A DNA stretch of 64,000 bases from Deltaproteobacteria bacterium (GTDB taxonomy: Bacteria; Acidobacteriota; Thermoanaerobaculia; Multivoradales; JAHZIX01), in contig JAHZIX010000052.1 of assembly GCA_022601195.1 (NCBI GenBank), positions 1 to 64,000 of the forward strand, read 5' to 3'. Both the position numbers and the translations under genes were made by a program. Positions 1 through 9,291 of this stretch are shown here, one piece after another (within the stretch, counting starts at the first letter, position 1; each line of letters starts with the position of its first letter). The notes beneath the pieces are model-generated. The model saw nothing but the letters and a program-made list of their open reading frames with translations. It was not told the DNA's origin and did no database searches.

Positions 1-108
1 CGGCGCCATTACAATGAAGTCCGCCCTCACTCAAGCCTTGGGTATCGGACCCCGAATGAGTACAAAGCAGATCTAGATCGAGCAAATCTGGGAGCCGTTC
101 TCAAGTAA
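1..108 (+). mobile_element. C-terminal fragment of an IS3-family (rve integrase core) transposase, truncated by window edge
   Basis: Frame 1 reads RRHYNEVRPHSSLGYRTPNEYKADLDRANLGAVLK*, with the typical 'YNxxRPHSSLGYxTPxEY' C-terminus of IS3-type transposases. Missing from the ORF track because it has no start. Confidence 0.88.
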
Positions 109-799
109 CTGGTGGTCCAGAGAAATCAGGCAAGCCAGGCCAAGAAATAAGTTCCATTGTTCAAGCATTGATTGAAGGAATTGTTCGCTGCCTGTTCACA
201 TTGCTACCTTGCATTGTCACAGTCACCAAGGCAGGTTGCTTCTGCCGATATGAAAGGTAAAGCCAATAGAATGGTACCGAAGACCATCACCATCACTCTG
301 ATTTTCCCAACTCTCATTTCATCTTCCCTTTCGAGTGTAAAGGCTGTCCTCTCGGTAGCCGGTTTTCGGAGCCACCGCGAGTCTCTCCAGCTTGTTCAAA
401 GTACTATCTCGAGGCCGGAACTTGCTGAATTCTTGCAAGTTCGAGAAACCTATGACAGGTCGTTCTTGAGATCTTCAAGGTCCGACACAGATGTTCGGCC
501 AACCCCATACACAGTTAGGTGAAAAAGCGCCATCTACTGGATCAACAAAGCTAATATTTCTCCAGAAATCTCAGATGCAGGTAGCAGGCTATATTCGTGA
601 ACCCCTGACCCTAAGGGCAGATTCTCACGCTACCCGTCCAGCAGCCTGTGGTGAAAATCGCTTGGCGACGAAAACGAGGACTCTATTGATGGATCGAGGC
701 GAAGAACCGGAGGCAAACCCGAGGTTTCTCGAAGATTCTCAAACGAAGAGCCGTCACTTGAGAACCGACTAGAGCCAGGGAGGTTTTCGCCACAGGCTG

Positions 800-1375
800 C
801 TAGAGGTCGGAAGGCACATAGACCTGTAGCTCTTCCACTCTTTGGAAGTCTCGATCTCCCGTCGCCAAGGTGGAGATTCCATGGTGCAGAGCGGTCGCGG
901 CGAGCAGAGAATCGTTGGTGAGCACACCGTATTTCTGGCGTAGCCAGGAGGAGCGCAGGAGAAGCTGTAGATCTAACTCCAAAATTCTGATCCCCATGAG
1001 GGGAATCCGCTCCACCTGTTCCTGATAACGATGAAGCTGCATCACCTCCGCGGGCTTGCGAGCCAATTTCCGCGACAAGTTGCCGGTGCTCACCAAGCCC
1101 TTGTTGGCAGCTTCGATCATCATTAGCCGATGGGAAGCCTCCACTAATCCAAGAACCGAAGTCGAGCCTCGTAGCTCACCGGCCTGGCAGCGCTGCAACA
1201 ATCTTTGGCATTGGCGGGAGGCTTGGCTGGAGTAGAAAATGAAAATGGAGGAATCGATGAACACCGCAGCACCGGCGGGGATATCATCCAGGCTCTGGCT
1301 AGTGGCTTTTTCCTGGTGATCTTCCCGCTTCTTCCCTGCGCCTCTTCCTTTGGCCCTGGAGGGATTCTCAGCCAT
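800..1375 (-). CDS. PIN-domain protein (VapC-like toxin)
   Basis: AAVFIDSSIFIFY ... ASHRLMM ... LTNDSLLAATALHHGISTLATGDRDFQRV: PIN acidic residues (D, E, ND, D). Confidence 0.8.
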   Translation of the reverse strand: MAENPSRAKGRGAGKKREDHQEKATSQSLDDIPAGAAVFIDSSIFIFYSSQASRQCQRLLQRCQAGELRGSTSVLGLVEASHRLMMIEAANKGLVSTGNLSRKLARKPAEVMQLHRYQEQVERIPLMGIRILELDLQLLLRSSWLRQKYGVLTNDSLLAATALHHGISTLATGDRDFQRVEELQVYVPSDL

Positions 1376-1814
1376 CGCGCAGGAAATCCTCTTGGAGGAC
1401 GGCGCTCAGAGTTTCTGAATCCGTGCTCAAGGCGCCCCACCCGGAAGCCACGGGGTCTTCTTCGACTCGCCTTCCTTGGGACTCGAGGTAGTTGGTCACG
1501 GCCTCGCTGACTAAGTCTCCCAAGCCTCTACCCTGTCGGAAGGCTTCCAACTGGGCTTGGCGAAACGCACCTTCCGCTCCCGATGGCAGCACCGAGCCGT
1601 GCTCTCCTTCTCCAAGGTTTGTGGGCTCTCGAAGCTCCGAGGTCAACCTCGAACCTATGGACCGGGTGCTCAGGTCGTAAACATCGTCGTTGCCGGCCAA
1701 GAAGGAAGCGATGGCTCTGCGTACCCAGGCCGACCGGCTCGAGCCTTCCTGGCGCGAGGCTTCATCCACCCTGCGGGCCGTAGTTTCATCGAGGTAAAGG
1801 GCAAGTTGAGGCAT
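1368..1814 (-). CDS. Ribbon-helix-helix (CopG/VapB-like) antitoxin
   Basis: N-term MPQLALYLDETTARRVDEASRQEGSSRSAWVRRAIASFL is RHH-like; 8-bp overlap with the downstream PIN toxin. Confidence 0.72.
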   Translation of the reverse strand: MPQLALYLDETTARRVDEASRQEGSSRSAWVRRAIASFLAGNDDVYDLSTRSIGSRLTSELREPTNLGEGEHGSVLPSGAEGAFRQAQLEAFRQGRGLGDLVSEAVTNYLESQGRRVEEDPVASGWGALSTDSETLSAVLQEDFLRDG

Positions 1815-1834
1815 AGCATCGCCTTTCCGTAGAA

Positions 1835-1848
1835 TATATCCAAATATA
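1835..1848. promoter_or_regulatory. Candidate vapBC operator, TATAT-CCAA-ATATA inverted repeat
   Basis: Perfect 5-bp arms in an AT-rich stretch 21 bp upstream of the antitoxin start. Confidence 0.5.
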
Positions 1849-1959
1849 CTTGGTAATAATCACAACGGCAAGCGAACACACCCAAGCCTCCTCACCGGAG
1901 CCTTGGTATTCACCCAGGATTTCCGTGAATCCGGAAATGAGGCCGAGCTTCTGCGGTCG

Positions 1960-2322
1960 TCAGCTGGAGCTCGATCGAGGCCGACGCTGGGAGGCCCCAT
2001 CTAGACTCTGCCGCATTCCCAGATGGCCTGCCTGGGCGGCTCGGTGAAAGGCCTCGAAAGGCCCTTTGGCGCTGAGCAAGGACTCATTGGATCGGCGAAG
2101 TTGGCAGAAGAAGCCGCTCCGACTGGTCGCTCTCTCCTCGATCTCTTTGGCACCACAGATCGGGCAGGAGGCTCCCTGGCGAGAGTATTCTGCTGGGATC
2201 TCTCGATAAAAGCCGCAGTTGGTGCAAGTGAAGCAGGTCACTTGAGACAGCCAGACCCGGATCGGTCTCGTTGTCTCCACCCTCTCGTCAGACCCTTGGT
2301 GCCCCCAGAGCAAAACCGTCAC
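1960..2322 (-). CDS. Hypothetical protein with zinc-ribbon-like CxxC...CxxC motif
   Basis: CFTCTNCGFYREIPAEYSRQGASCPICG; no further family recognised. Confidence 0.42.
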   Translation of the reverse strand: MTVLLWGHQGSDERVETTRPIRVWLSQVTCFTCTNCGFYREIPAEYSRQGASCPICGAKEIEERATSRSGFFCQLRRSNESLLSAKGPFEAFHRAAQAGHLGMRQSLDGASQRRPRSSSS

Positions 2323-2652
2323 GTTACCTCCCCCTCCCCTTCCAGTTTCTCAGGTGGGACTCGCTCTCCTGATGACCACAGCTCTGCTCAGACTGATTTG
2401 GACCCACTGCAACCGGAATAATGTCGAACAATGTTTTAATATTGTACTCCTAGAGAACAACCAATACAAGTAGCGGGCCGGCTTCCTCACCTAGGCCTCC
2501 CCCTGCCCGTATACCGAATGCCAGTCGGCCCAATCAGGGCAAGCTCCCCAAAGATCTCCCCAGCCCAGTCGAGTAGAATCACCACTTCCCAGCTGTCCGG
2601 GAGTCGCCGGATTGGCTAGCCATCGAACCGGCGAGAAGAGGCGAATTTACCG

Positions 2653-3801
2653 ATGAAACGAAACCAAACCCTGCTCCTCTCGGTTCTCGCAACCGCTTGC
2701 CACCTCCCAGCGGTAACCACACCGCGCAGCCCAGGCTTGCCCAACTTCGACCGAGTCCTCTTTCTCGAGTCCACCGCGGAGACCTCCGCCAACGTCAGCC
2801 TTGGGGATCTCAATGGAGATGGTCACCTGGACATCGTGCTCGCCAAGGGGCGACATTGGCCGCTGGTGAATCGGGTGTTCTTGGGAGATGGCGAGGGGGA
2901 GTTTTCGAGCGGGCAGAATCTTGATGAGATAGCAGACCGGTCCTATTCCGGATCCCTGGTCGATCTAGACCGAGACGGGGACCTGGATGTCGTCATCAGC
3001 AACGATGCTCCGGACCTGAAACAGGTGTATCTGAACGATGGCGACGGGCAGTTCCATCCCGGGTCGACCTACGGTCATGGGGAATGGAAGACGAGGAATG
3101 CTGACGTTGCCGATGTCGATGGCGACGGGCGGCCGGACATCATCGTCGCCAATCGCACCGGTCGTCAGCCTGGAGCTAGCTATATCTGTCTGAACCGGGG
3201 CCAGGGAGAATTCGATGGCGACTGCGTCGCTTTCACTCACCAAACGGCCACCACCATCACTCCAGCCGATTTTGATAGCGATGGCCTTGTCGACCTAGCG
3301 GTCCCGTACCGGGATGGAGGCCAGAGTTTCGTCTATCTGAACGCTCCCGGGGCGGACCTGGCGAAGTTGGAGCGAGTCCCCTTCGGTCCTCCCGATGCCG
3401 CCATTCGAATGGCAAAAGCAGCGGACCTCGATGGTGACGGCCTCCTCGATCTCGTCACCGTCGAACGACATCGGGGAGTGACGGCCTACTTCAACCAAGG
3501 CCATCGGGATTTCTCCCCAGGCCAGGAGATAGCCGGCCCGGCTGTCGTTCCCTATGCCCTCTCGGTAGGAGACCTCAACCTCGACGGCGCCATGGATCTT
3601 ATCGTCGGGCATGTCGAAGCGCTGTCGGTCCTCTATCTCAACGACGGCTCCGGCCAAGGCTTTACCCCGGTGCCTTTCGGGAATGCCCAAGGCACGGTTT
3701 ACGGCTTTGCCGTCGGCGACCTCGACCAGGACGGCCTACCGGACATTGCGGTCGCCAAGTCCGGCGGACGCAACGCCGTGTACTTCGGCTCGGTTCGATG
3801 A
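2653..3801 (+). CDS. FG-GAP/VCBS repeat protein (secreted beta-propeller)
   Basis: N-terminal signal-like segment and seven DxDxDGxxDx repeats (LNGDGHLDIV, LDRDGDLDVV, VDGDGRPDII, FDSDGLVDLA, LDGDGLLDLV, LNLDGAMDLI, LDQDGLPDIA). Confidence 0.85.
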   Translation: MKRNQTLLLSVLATACHLPAVTTPRSPGLPNFDRVLFLESTAETSANVSLGDLNGDGHLDIVLAKGRHWPLVNRVFLGDGEGEFSSGQNLDEIADRSYSGSLVDLDRDGDLDVVISNDAPDLKQVYLNDGDGQFHPGSTYGHGEWKTRNADVADVDGDGRPDIIVANRTGRQPGASYICLNRGQGEFDGDCVAFTHQTATTITPADFDSDGLVDLAVPYRDGGQSFVYLNAPGADLAKLERVPFGPPDAAIRMAKAADLDGDGLLDLVTVERHRGVTAYFNQGHRDFSPGQEIAGPAVVPYALSVGDLNLDGAMDLIVGHVEALSVLYLNDGSGQGFTPVPFGNAQGTVYGFAVGDLDQDGLPDIAVAKSGGRNAVYFGSVR

Positions 3802-3911
3802 CTTCCTCAAATCGGTAGTTTTCTCCCTATTTGGGGATCGCTACAAATGCCCTCTCGGGGTTCTGGGAGACCGGAAGAAAGAGAGGGAAATGGCTGCTGC
3901 CAACCTCTCTC

Positions 3912-4517
3912 CTACTTCGTGCCTCGTCCAGCCCACCGGTGCAAAGAAAGATGCGCCGGCCAGAGAAGCAAAAGTGGGTAGGCGACCATGCAAACCCCCA
4001 AGTATAGGAGAGGAGGCAGCCAAACCTGCTCCAGCCCGAAGGGCCGAAAGACCCAGTTGATGTTACGGGAAGGATCCGTTAGGAAGTAGGAGAGAGGCAA
4101 CAACACCGCCGCTAGGACCCCCTGAAAACGTAGAGCCCGACGGTCGTAGCCGAGACGATGAACGCCCCACAAAAGAACTACCGGTACGAAGATATGGAAT
4201 AGGGAATGGGATCGAACCACCATGGGCTTGGCAGCATCGAACATGTATTCAGTGCCTCCCACGGGGTGAAAACCCAAGGCGAGACGCCCCACAAAGTCCA
4301 CGTTCCAAACCAGCTGAATCAACAACACTCCGATGGCCTGGGAAGACAATAGCAAACGACTTTCCTTCCACAGCCCGACGAGGACGATGAAATTCGCCAG
4401 GTCGCAGAACCAGAGGAAATTCTGCCATCCATTGTGCCGCCAGTAGGTCGGCACCCAGGTGACAAACCAAAGGGTGTAGAGCACCTTGACGAGAAGTGAG
4501 ATATGTTTGGCACGCAC
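3912..4517 (-). CDS. Multi-pass membrane protein, unknown function
   Basis: 201 aa, several hydrophobic helices, coding-like composition. Confidence 0.65.
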   Translation of the reverse strand: MRAKHISLLVKVLYTLWFVTWVPTYWRHNGWQNFLWFCDLANFIVLVGLWKESRLLLSSQAIGVLLIQLVWNVDFVGRLALGFHPVGGTEYMFDAAKPMVVRSHSLFHIFVPVVLLWGVHRLGYDRRALRFQGVLAAVLLPLSYFLTDPSRNINWVFRPFGLEQVWLPPLLYLGVCMVAYPLLLLWPAHLSLHRWAGRGTK

Positions 4518-4597
4518 CTTGCCTATTATCGCCCAGTCAGAGTGGCTCGGAGCCGCTTTGACGCGATCTAAGGACGTTCATTGGCCCTTAGAGGGTG

Positions 4598-4637
4598 TCA
4601 ATTTGACGCCCACGAGGTCGATTTGACGACCGAAGCT
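4598..4637. repeat. 20-bp degenerate tandem repeat (2 copies plus a partial one downstream)
   Basis: gtcaatttgacgcccacgag / gtcgatttgacgaccgaagc; related ggcttgaccgcc near 4651. Confidence 0.45.
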
Positions 4638-4686
4638 TGGATTTCGATCGGCTTGACCGCCAAAACCTGGAGAGCACGAAACGCCC

Positions 4687-6135
4687 GTGGCCAGTAACCG
4701 AGAAACCAACAACCGAAGACTTAGCAACCGAGGCACCAGTCACCGAGCACTGCTTCGCCCCATCGGCATCCCCGGTAAGAAGGCTCTTGCCCCGCTGGCT
4801 GTGTTGTTGGTAGCTGCGTCCCAGGTACTGGCCCAACAACCGGATGTCGGCGAGATCGTGAGTCGATACGGTCTGCGCCCGGTCTCTCCACCCTCCCCTG
4901 CTGCAAATTTCAGTCTTCCAGACCTGTCCGGGGGCCAAGGTGCGCTTTCGGACTACCAAGGCAATTGGGTGCTGCTCACCTTCTGGGCTACCTGGTGTGG
5001 CCCTTGCCGCACCGAGATGCCGAGCCTCGAAGAAGTCCACCGACAACGCGCTGACTCTGGCCTGACGGTGCTCGGGGTGTCCATCGATTCGGACCGAGCT
5101 CCCGTAGCGCCCTTCGTCGATAATATGGGCCTCACTTTTCCGATGCTGTGGGACTCCAAAGGACAGATGGCGAGCGCCTACCGGGCTACCAGCATTCCAT
5201 TGAGTTACTTGATCGATCCCCAAGGCCGCATTGTCGGCGTCTCCAGGGGGGCTCGCAATTGGACCGCCCTGCTGCCGATGATCGACGCCATGATCGCCAC
5301 CCAACCCGTAGACGGCAGCACCCCTCCCCCGGAGCCCGTCTATGCCCAGGACGACGGCCCCGTGGATCTGCCCTCGGTGCTCGACCCGCCTACCGCGGAG
5401 ATCGTCCTCTCGGAACCTCATCCCCAACCCGGCAAAGGCTTTTTTCTCGAAGTTCAACTGCAGTGGGCCGGCAACTTTGAGGAGTACCTACCTCATCCTC
5501 CAGAGGTCTTTCTCCCCGAGGGCATCACCCCGGGCAGGATGACCGCCGCTAGCAGTAGCCGAGATGGCAGCAATCTGGTGACCTACCGGCTCGCCCTGGA
5601 GGCGAGCTCTCCAGGCTCCTATGCTCTGGACCCGGTGGAATTGCGCTACACCCCCCGCTTCGAGTCGGTCCCGGTGGCCAGTCGATTGACCGGTCCGACG
5701 GTAGAAGTGCGCCCTCTCCGAGTGATGGGGGCCAAGGCCCTTGCCTTGACCCTCGGCGGCGGGGGATTGGGAGCCATCGCTCTGCTCGCTCTACTTTGGT
5801 TTCGCCGCCGGCGAGCCATCCCATCCGGTTCCAGCGACGACCCTCATTATGAGAATCTCAGGAGCCGATTCGAACAAGCCAGGGCCCATCGTCTCAAAGG
5901 GGAAGGTCCTGCCTATGCAACGGCTCTAGGATTGTTGGAGCTAGAGTTGGGGCCAGAGAGTGAATCCCAGGGCGCAGCCCTTCAACAGATGGTCGAACAG
6001 GCCCGCTACGGAGGGCGCGTTCCACCCAACGAAGAAATGACCCGTCTGGAGCGCCGTATCGAACGCCGCCTAGCGGAGCTTCGGCCAGACCCCAGGAAAA
6101 CAGAACGCCAAGCGTTGCGGCTGCGCGACGAATAG
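4687..6135 (+). CDS. TlpA-like thioredoxin-domain protein fused to a C-terminal BatD-like membrane-anchored region
   Basis: VLLTFWATWCGPCRTEMPSLEEV (thioredoxin CxxC), then a beta-rich segment, TM helix ALALTLGGGGLGAIALLALLWFRRRR and a cytosolic helical tail; next to Bat genes. Start codon uncertain. Confidence 0.75.
   Translation: MASNRETNNRRLSNRGTSHRALLRPIGIPGKKALAPLAVLLVAASQVLAQQPDVGEIVSRYGLRPVSPPSPAANFSLPDLSGGQGALSDYQGNWVLLTFWATWCGPCRTEMPSLEEVHRQRADSGLTVLGVSIDSDRAPVAPFVDNMGLTFPMLWDSKGQMASAYRATSIPLSYLIDPQGRIVGVSRGARNWTALLPMIDAMIATQPVDGSTPPPEPVYAQDDGPVDLPSVLDPPTAEIVLSEPHPQPGKGFFLEVQLQWAGNFEEYLPHPPEVFLPEGITPGRMTAASSSRDGSNLVTYRLALEASSPGSYALDPVELRYTPRFESVPVASRLTGPTVEVRPLRVMGAKALALTLGGGGLGAIALLALLWFRRRRAIPSGSSDDPHYENLRSRFEQARAHRLKGEGPAYATALGLLELELGPESESQGAALQQMVEQARYGGRVPPNEEMTRLERRIERRLAELRPDPRKTERQALRLRDE
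4691..4750. repeat. 15-bp degenerate tandem repeat, 4 copies
   Basis: ccagtaaccgagaaa / ccaacaaccgaagac / ttagcaaccgaggca / ccagtcaccgagcac. Confidence 0.7.
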
Positions 6136-6187
6136 ATCTAGAAACGAGTCGGGATCGTCGGACGAGATTCTGAAGTAAGGAGGAGAG

Positions 6188-7177
<990 letters not shown>

Positions 7178-7253
7178 AGACCATGTCCAAGTTGTCGTTC
7201 AATGAAGCTGCTTTTCCTGGAAGGCCGCTCGGAGCTAGCTCGAGGTCTACCCT

Positions 7254-8177
7254 ATGAAACCGGTGGAAACAGGTCATCATGAGGTAGACCTGGATGCGGC
7301 CCTCTCCCCGGAGCTGTTCCAGAAAATCAAGGCGATTCAGATCCGTACCCAACGGGTCGTCAACGAGGTCTTCGCTGGCGAATACGAGAGTGCCTTCAAG
7401 GGTAGAGGTATGGAGTTCGAGGAGGTACGAGAGTACCAACCCGGAGACGATATTCGCCACATCGACTGGAACGTCACTGCTCGCATGAGCGCTCCCTTCG
7501 TCAAAGTTCACCGGGAAGAACGTGAGCTCACCGTCATGCTGTTGGTCGACGTTTCGTCCTCCGGCGCCTTCGGCAGTGGCACCAAGCTCAAGAACGAAGT
7601 CGCCGCAGAGGTGGCAGCGCTCTTGGCCTACACCGCGATCAAGAGCAATGACCGAGTCGGCCTGATCATCTTTTCTGATCGCATCGAGCACTATATTCCG
7701 CCCAAGAAAGGCCGCGCCCATGTTTGGCGGGTCATCCGGGACATCCTGACTTTCCGCCCCAGCCGGCGAGCCACGGATCTGGAAGGGGCTCTCGAATATA
7801 TGAGCAAAGTCACTCGCCGCCGGGCAGTGGCTTTTATCATTTCGGATTTCCTCGACGAGGGCTTCTCGGACCGCTTGCGAGTCGTTTCTCGCCGCCATGA
7901 CGTCACCGCGGTCACCATCGGAGATCAGCGGGAGATGGAGATGCCTCGTATCGGTATCCTCGAGTTGGAGGACGCCGAGACCGGTGAGACCATTCTGATC
8001 GACACCTACGACAAGAATGTCACCGACGGATTCCGCCTCTTGAGCCACGACCAGCGCACCAACCGCAACGATTTCTTTCGCTCCGCAGGTGCCGGTGAAG
8101 TGGCGGTGAGAGCTGACGACCCCGACTACGTGGAGTCCTTGGTGCGGTATTTCCATTCAAGGGAGCGAAGGAGATGA
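7254..8177 (+). CDS. DUF58 domain protein (VWA-like)
   Basis: GRGMEFEEVREYQPGDDIRHIDWNVTARMSAPFVKVHREERELTVMLLVDVSSSG. Confidence 0.95.
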   Translation: MKPVETGHHEVDLDAALSPELFQKIKAIQIRTQRVVNEVFAGEYESAFKGRGMEFEEVREYQPGDDIRHIDWNVTARMSAPFVKVHREERELTVMLLVDVSSSGAFGSGTKLKNEVAAEVAALLAYTAIKSNDRVGLIIFSDRIEHYIPPKKGRAHVWRVIRDILTFRPSRRATDLEGALEYMSKVTRRRAVAFIISDFLDEGFSDRLRVVSRRHDVTAVTIGDQREMEMPRIGILELEDAETGETILIDTYDKNVTDGFRLLSHDQRTNRNDFFRSAGAGEVAVRADDPDYVESLVRYFHSRERRR

Positions 8178-8238
8178 CCCTCTCTCGCTCAGTGCCCCCG
8201 GCCTCCCCCAGGCTCACGCTACCGACTCTTCGAAGGAA

Positions 8239-9291
8239 TTGCTTGCCGTGATGGAGCTTAGACGTCCACCCCATACCGACGAGGGCCCCCGGCCCGACCG
8301 CACCGTACGGATTCTCCTGGTGCTCAACCTTCTCCTGCTCTTGGGGCTCGGTGCCTGGTTGTACTCGCGCTCCGAGGGCGGGACGTCCCCTGCGGAAGCG
8401 GAGAGAGATCGTCAAGTAGCCAGCAAGCTCAAGGCGGCCGGCGCCTTTGATGAAGCGGCGAGCCTCTTCGAGAAATACTTGGGATCCGGCCAATCGTCCG
8501 GCGAAGCCCGCGCCAAGATCGCCTATTCCCTAGGGACCACCTACCTCGATCGGGGCCAGTACGAAAGGGCTCTGAGGTGGTATTACGAAGCGGAAGCCCT
8601 CGGCGCCGGGAGTCTCGCCGGAGAAGTTGGACAGAAGATTGTCCACTGCCTGGAGCGACTCGGTCGCCACCACGCCGCCAAGGCGGCCTTGAGCTCCCGG
8701 GTTCAACTCGCCGCGGATCCGGTCCAACGCTCTGAAGCAGACCCCATCGTGGCCCGCATCGGTGAAAATGAGATTCGCCGCTCCGAGGTCGAGAGGACTC
8801 TCGATGACCTGCCTCCGGAAGCGGCCCGGGCCTTTGCTGACCCAGCCCGGCGTGGCGAGTTACTCAAGAAATATGTTGCCGATGAGCTGATCTGGCGGAA
8901 GGCGACCCGACTCCAATACGACGATGACCCGGAAGTGCGTCAACGTCATGCGGCCTTGCTCAAACAATTAGCGGTGAGTCGCTTCGTAGAACGAGAAGTC
9001 CTGGGCAAGATCGAAGTGGATGAGGCGGACCTCAAGACTTATTTCGAAGCCAATGCGGCCCGCTACCAAGAGAGCTCCGGAGGACCTGATGGGCCTAACC
9101 AAGCGGGCCAAGGGGCCGGTGATCGGCCTCCCCTGAGCTTTGAGCAAATGCGCTCGGCAGTGGAACGGGATTACCGGATCTTCAAAATGCAGGCCGCCTA
9201 CAACTCAATGATCGAAGCGGAGCTGGCCACCGACGACGTAGAGCTCTTCCCGGAACGCATGACGAGCCCGGAGGGCAAAGATGCTCCCTAA
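8239..9291 (+). CDS. Membrane-anchored TPR-like/SurA-N-like protein lacking a parvulin domain
   Basis: N-terminal TM; VARIGENEIRRSEVERTL...GELLKKYVADELIWRKA...VDEADLKTYFEANAARYQ; Gly/Pro linker where the PPIase domain would be. Confidence 0.7.
   Translation: MLAVMELRRPPHTDEGPRPDRTVRILLVLNLLLLLGLGAWLYSRSEGGTSPAEAERDRQVASKLKAAGAFDEAASLFEKYLGSGQSSGEARAKIAYSLGTTYLDRGQYERALRWYYEAEALGAGSLAGEVGQKIVHCLERLGRHHAAKAALSSRVQLAADPVQRSEADPIVARIGENEIRRSEVERTLDDLPPEAARAFADPARRGELLKKYVADELIWRKATRLQYDDDPEVRQRHAALLKQLAVSRFVEREVLGKIEVDEADLKTYFEANAARYQESSGGPDGPNQAGQGAGDRPPLSFEQMRSAVERDYRIFKMQAAYNSMIEAELATDDVELFPERMTSPEGKDAP

Noticed and set aside
172-772. ORFs 172..522 and 491..772 (+)
   Set aside because: No recognisable motif, overlapping frames, low-complexity translation; more likely non-coding DNA next to the IS fragment.
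2424-2450. ACAAT-N7-ATTGT inverted repeat in the AT-rich intergenic region before the FG-GAP gene
   Set aside because: Short arms in AT-rich DNA; could arise by chance and is over 200 bp from the gene start.
4588-5457. 289-aa minus-strand ORF
   Set aside because: Antisense to the TlpA-domain gene with an intact WCGPC motif; composition is shadow-like (R/G/H-rich).
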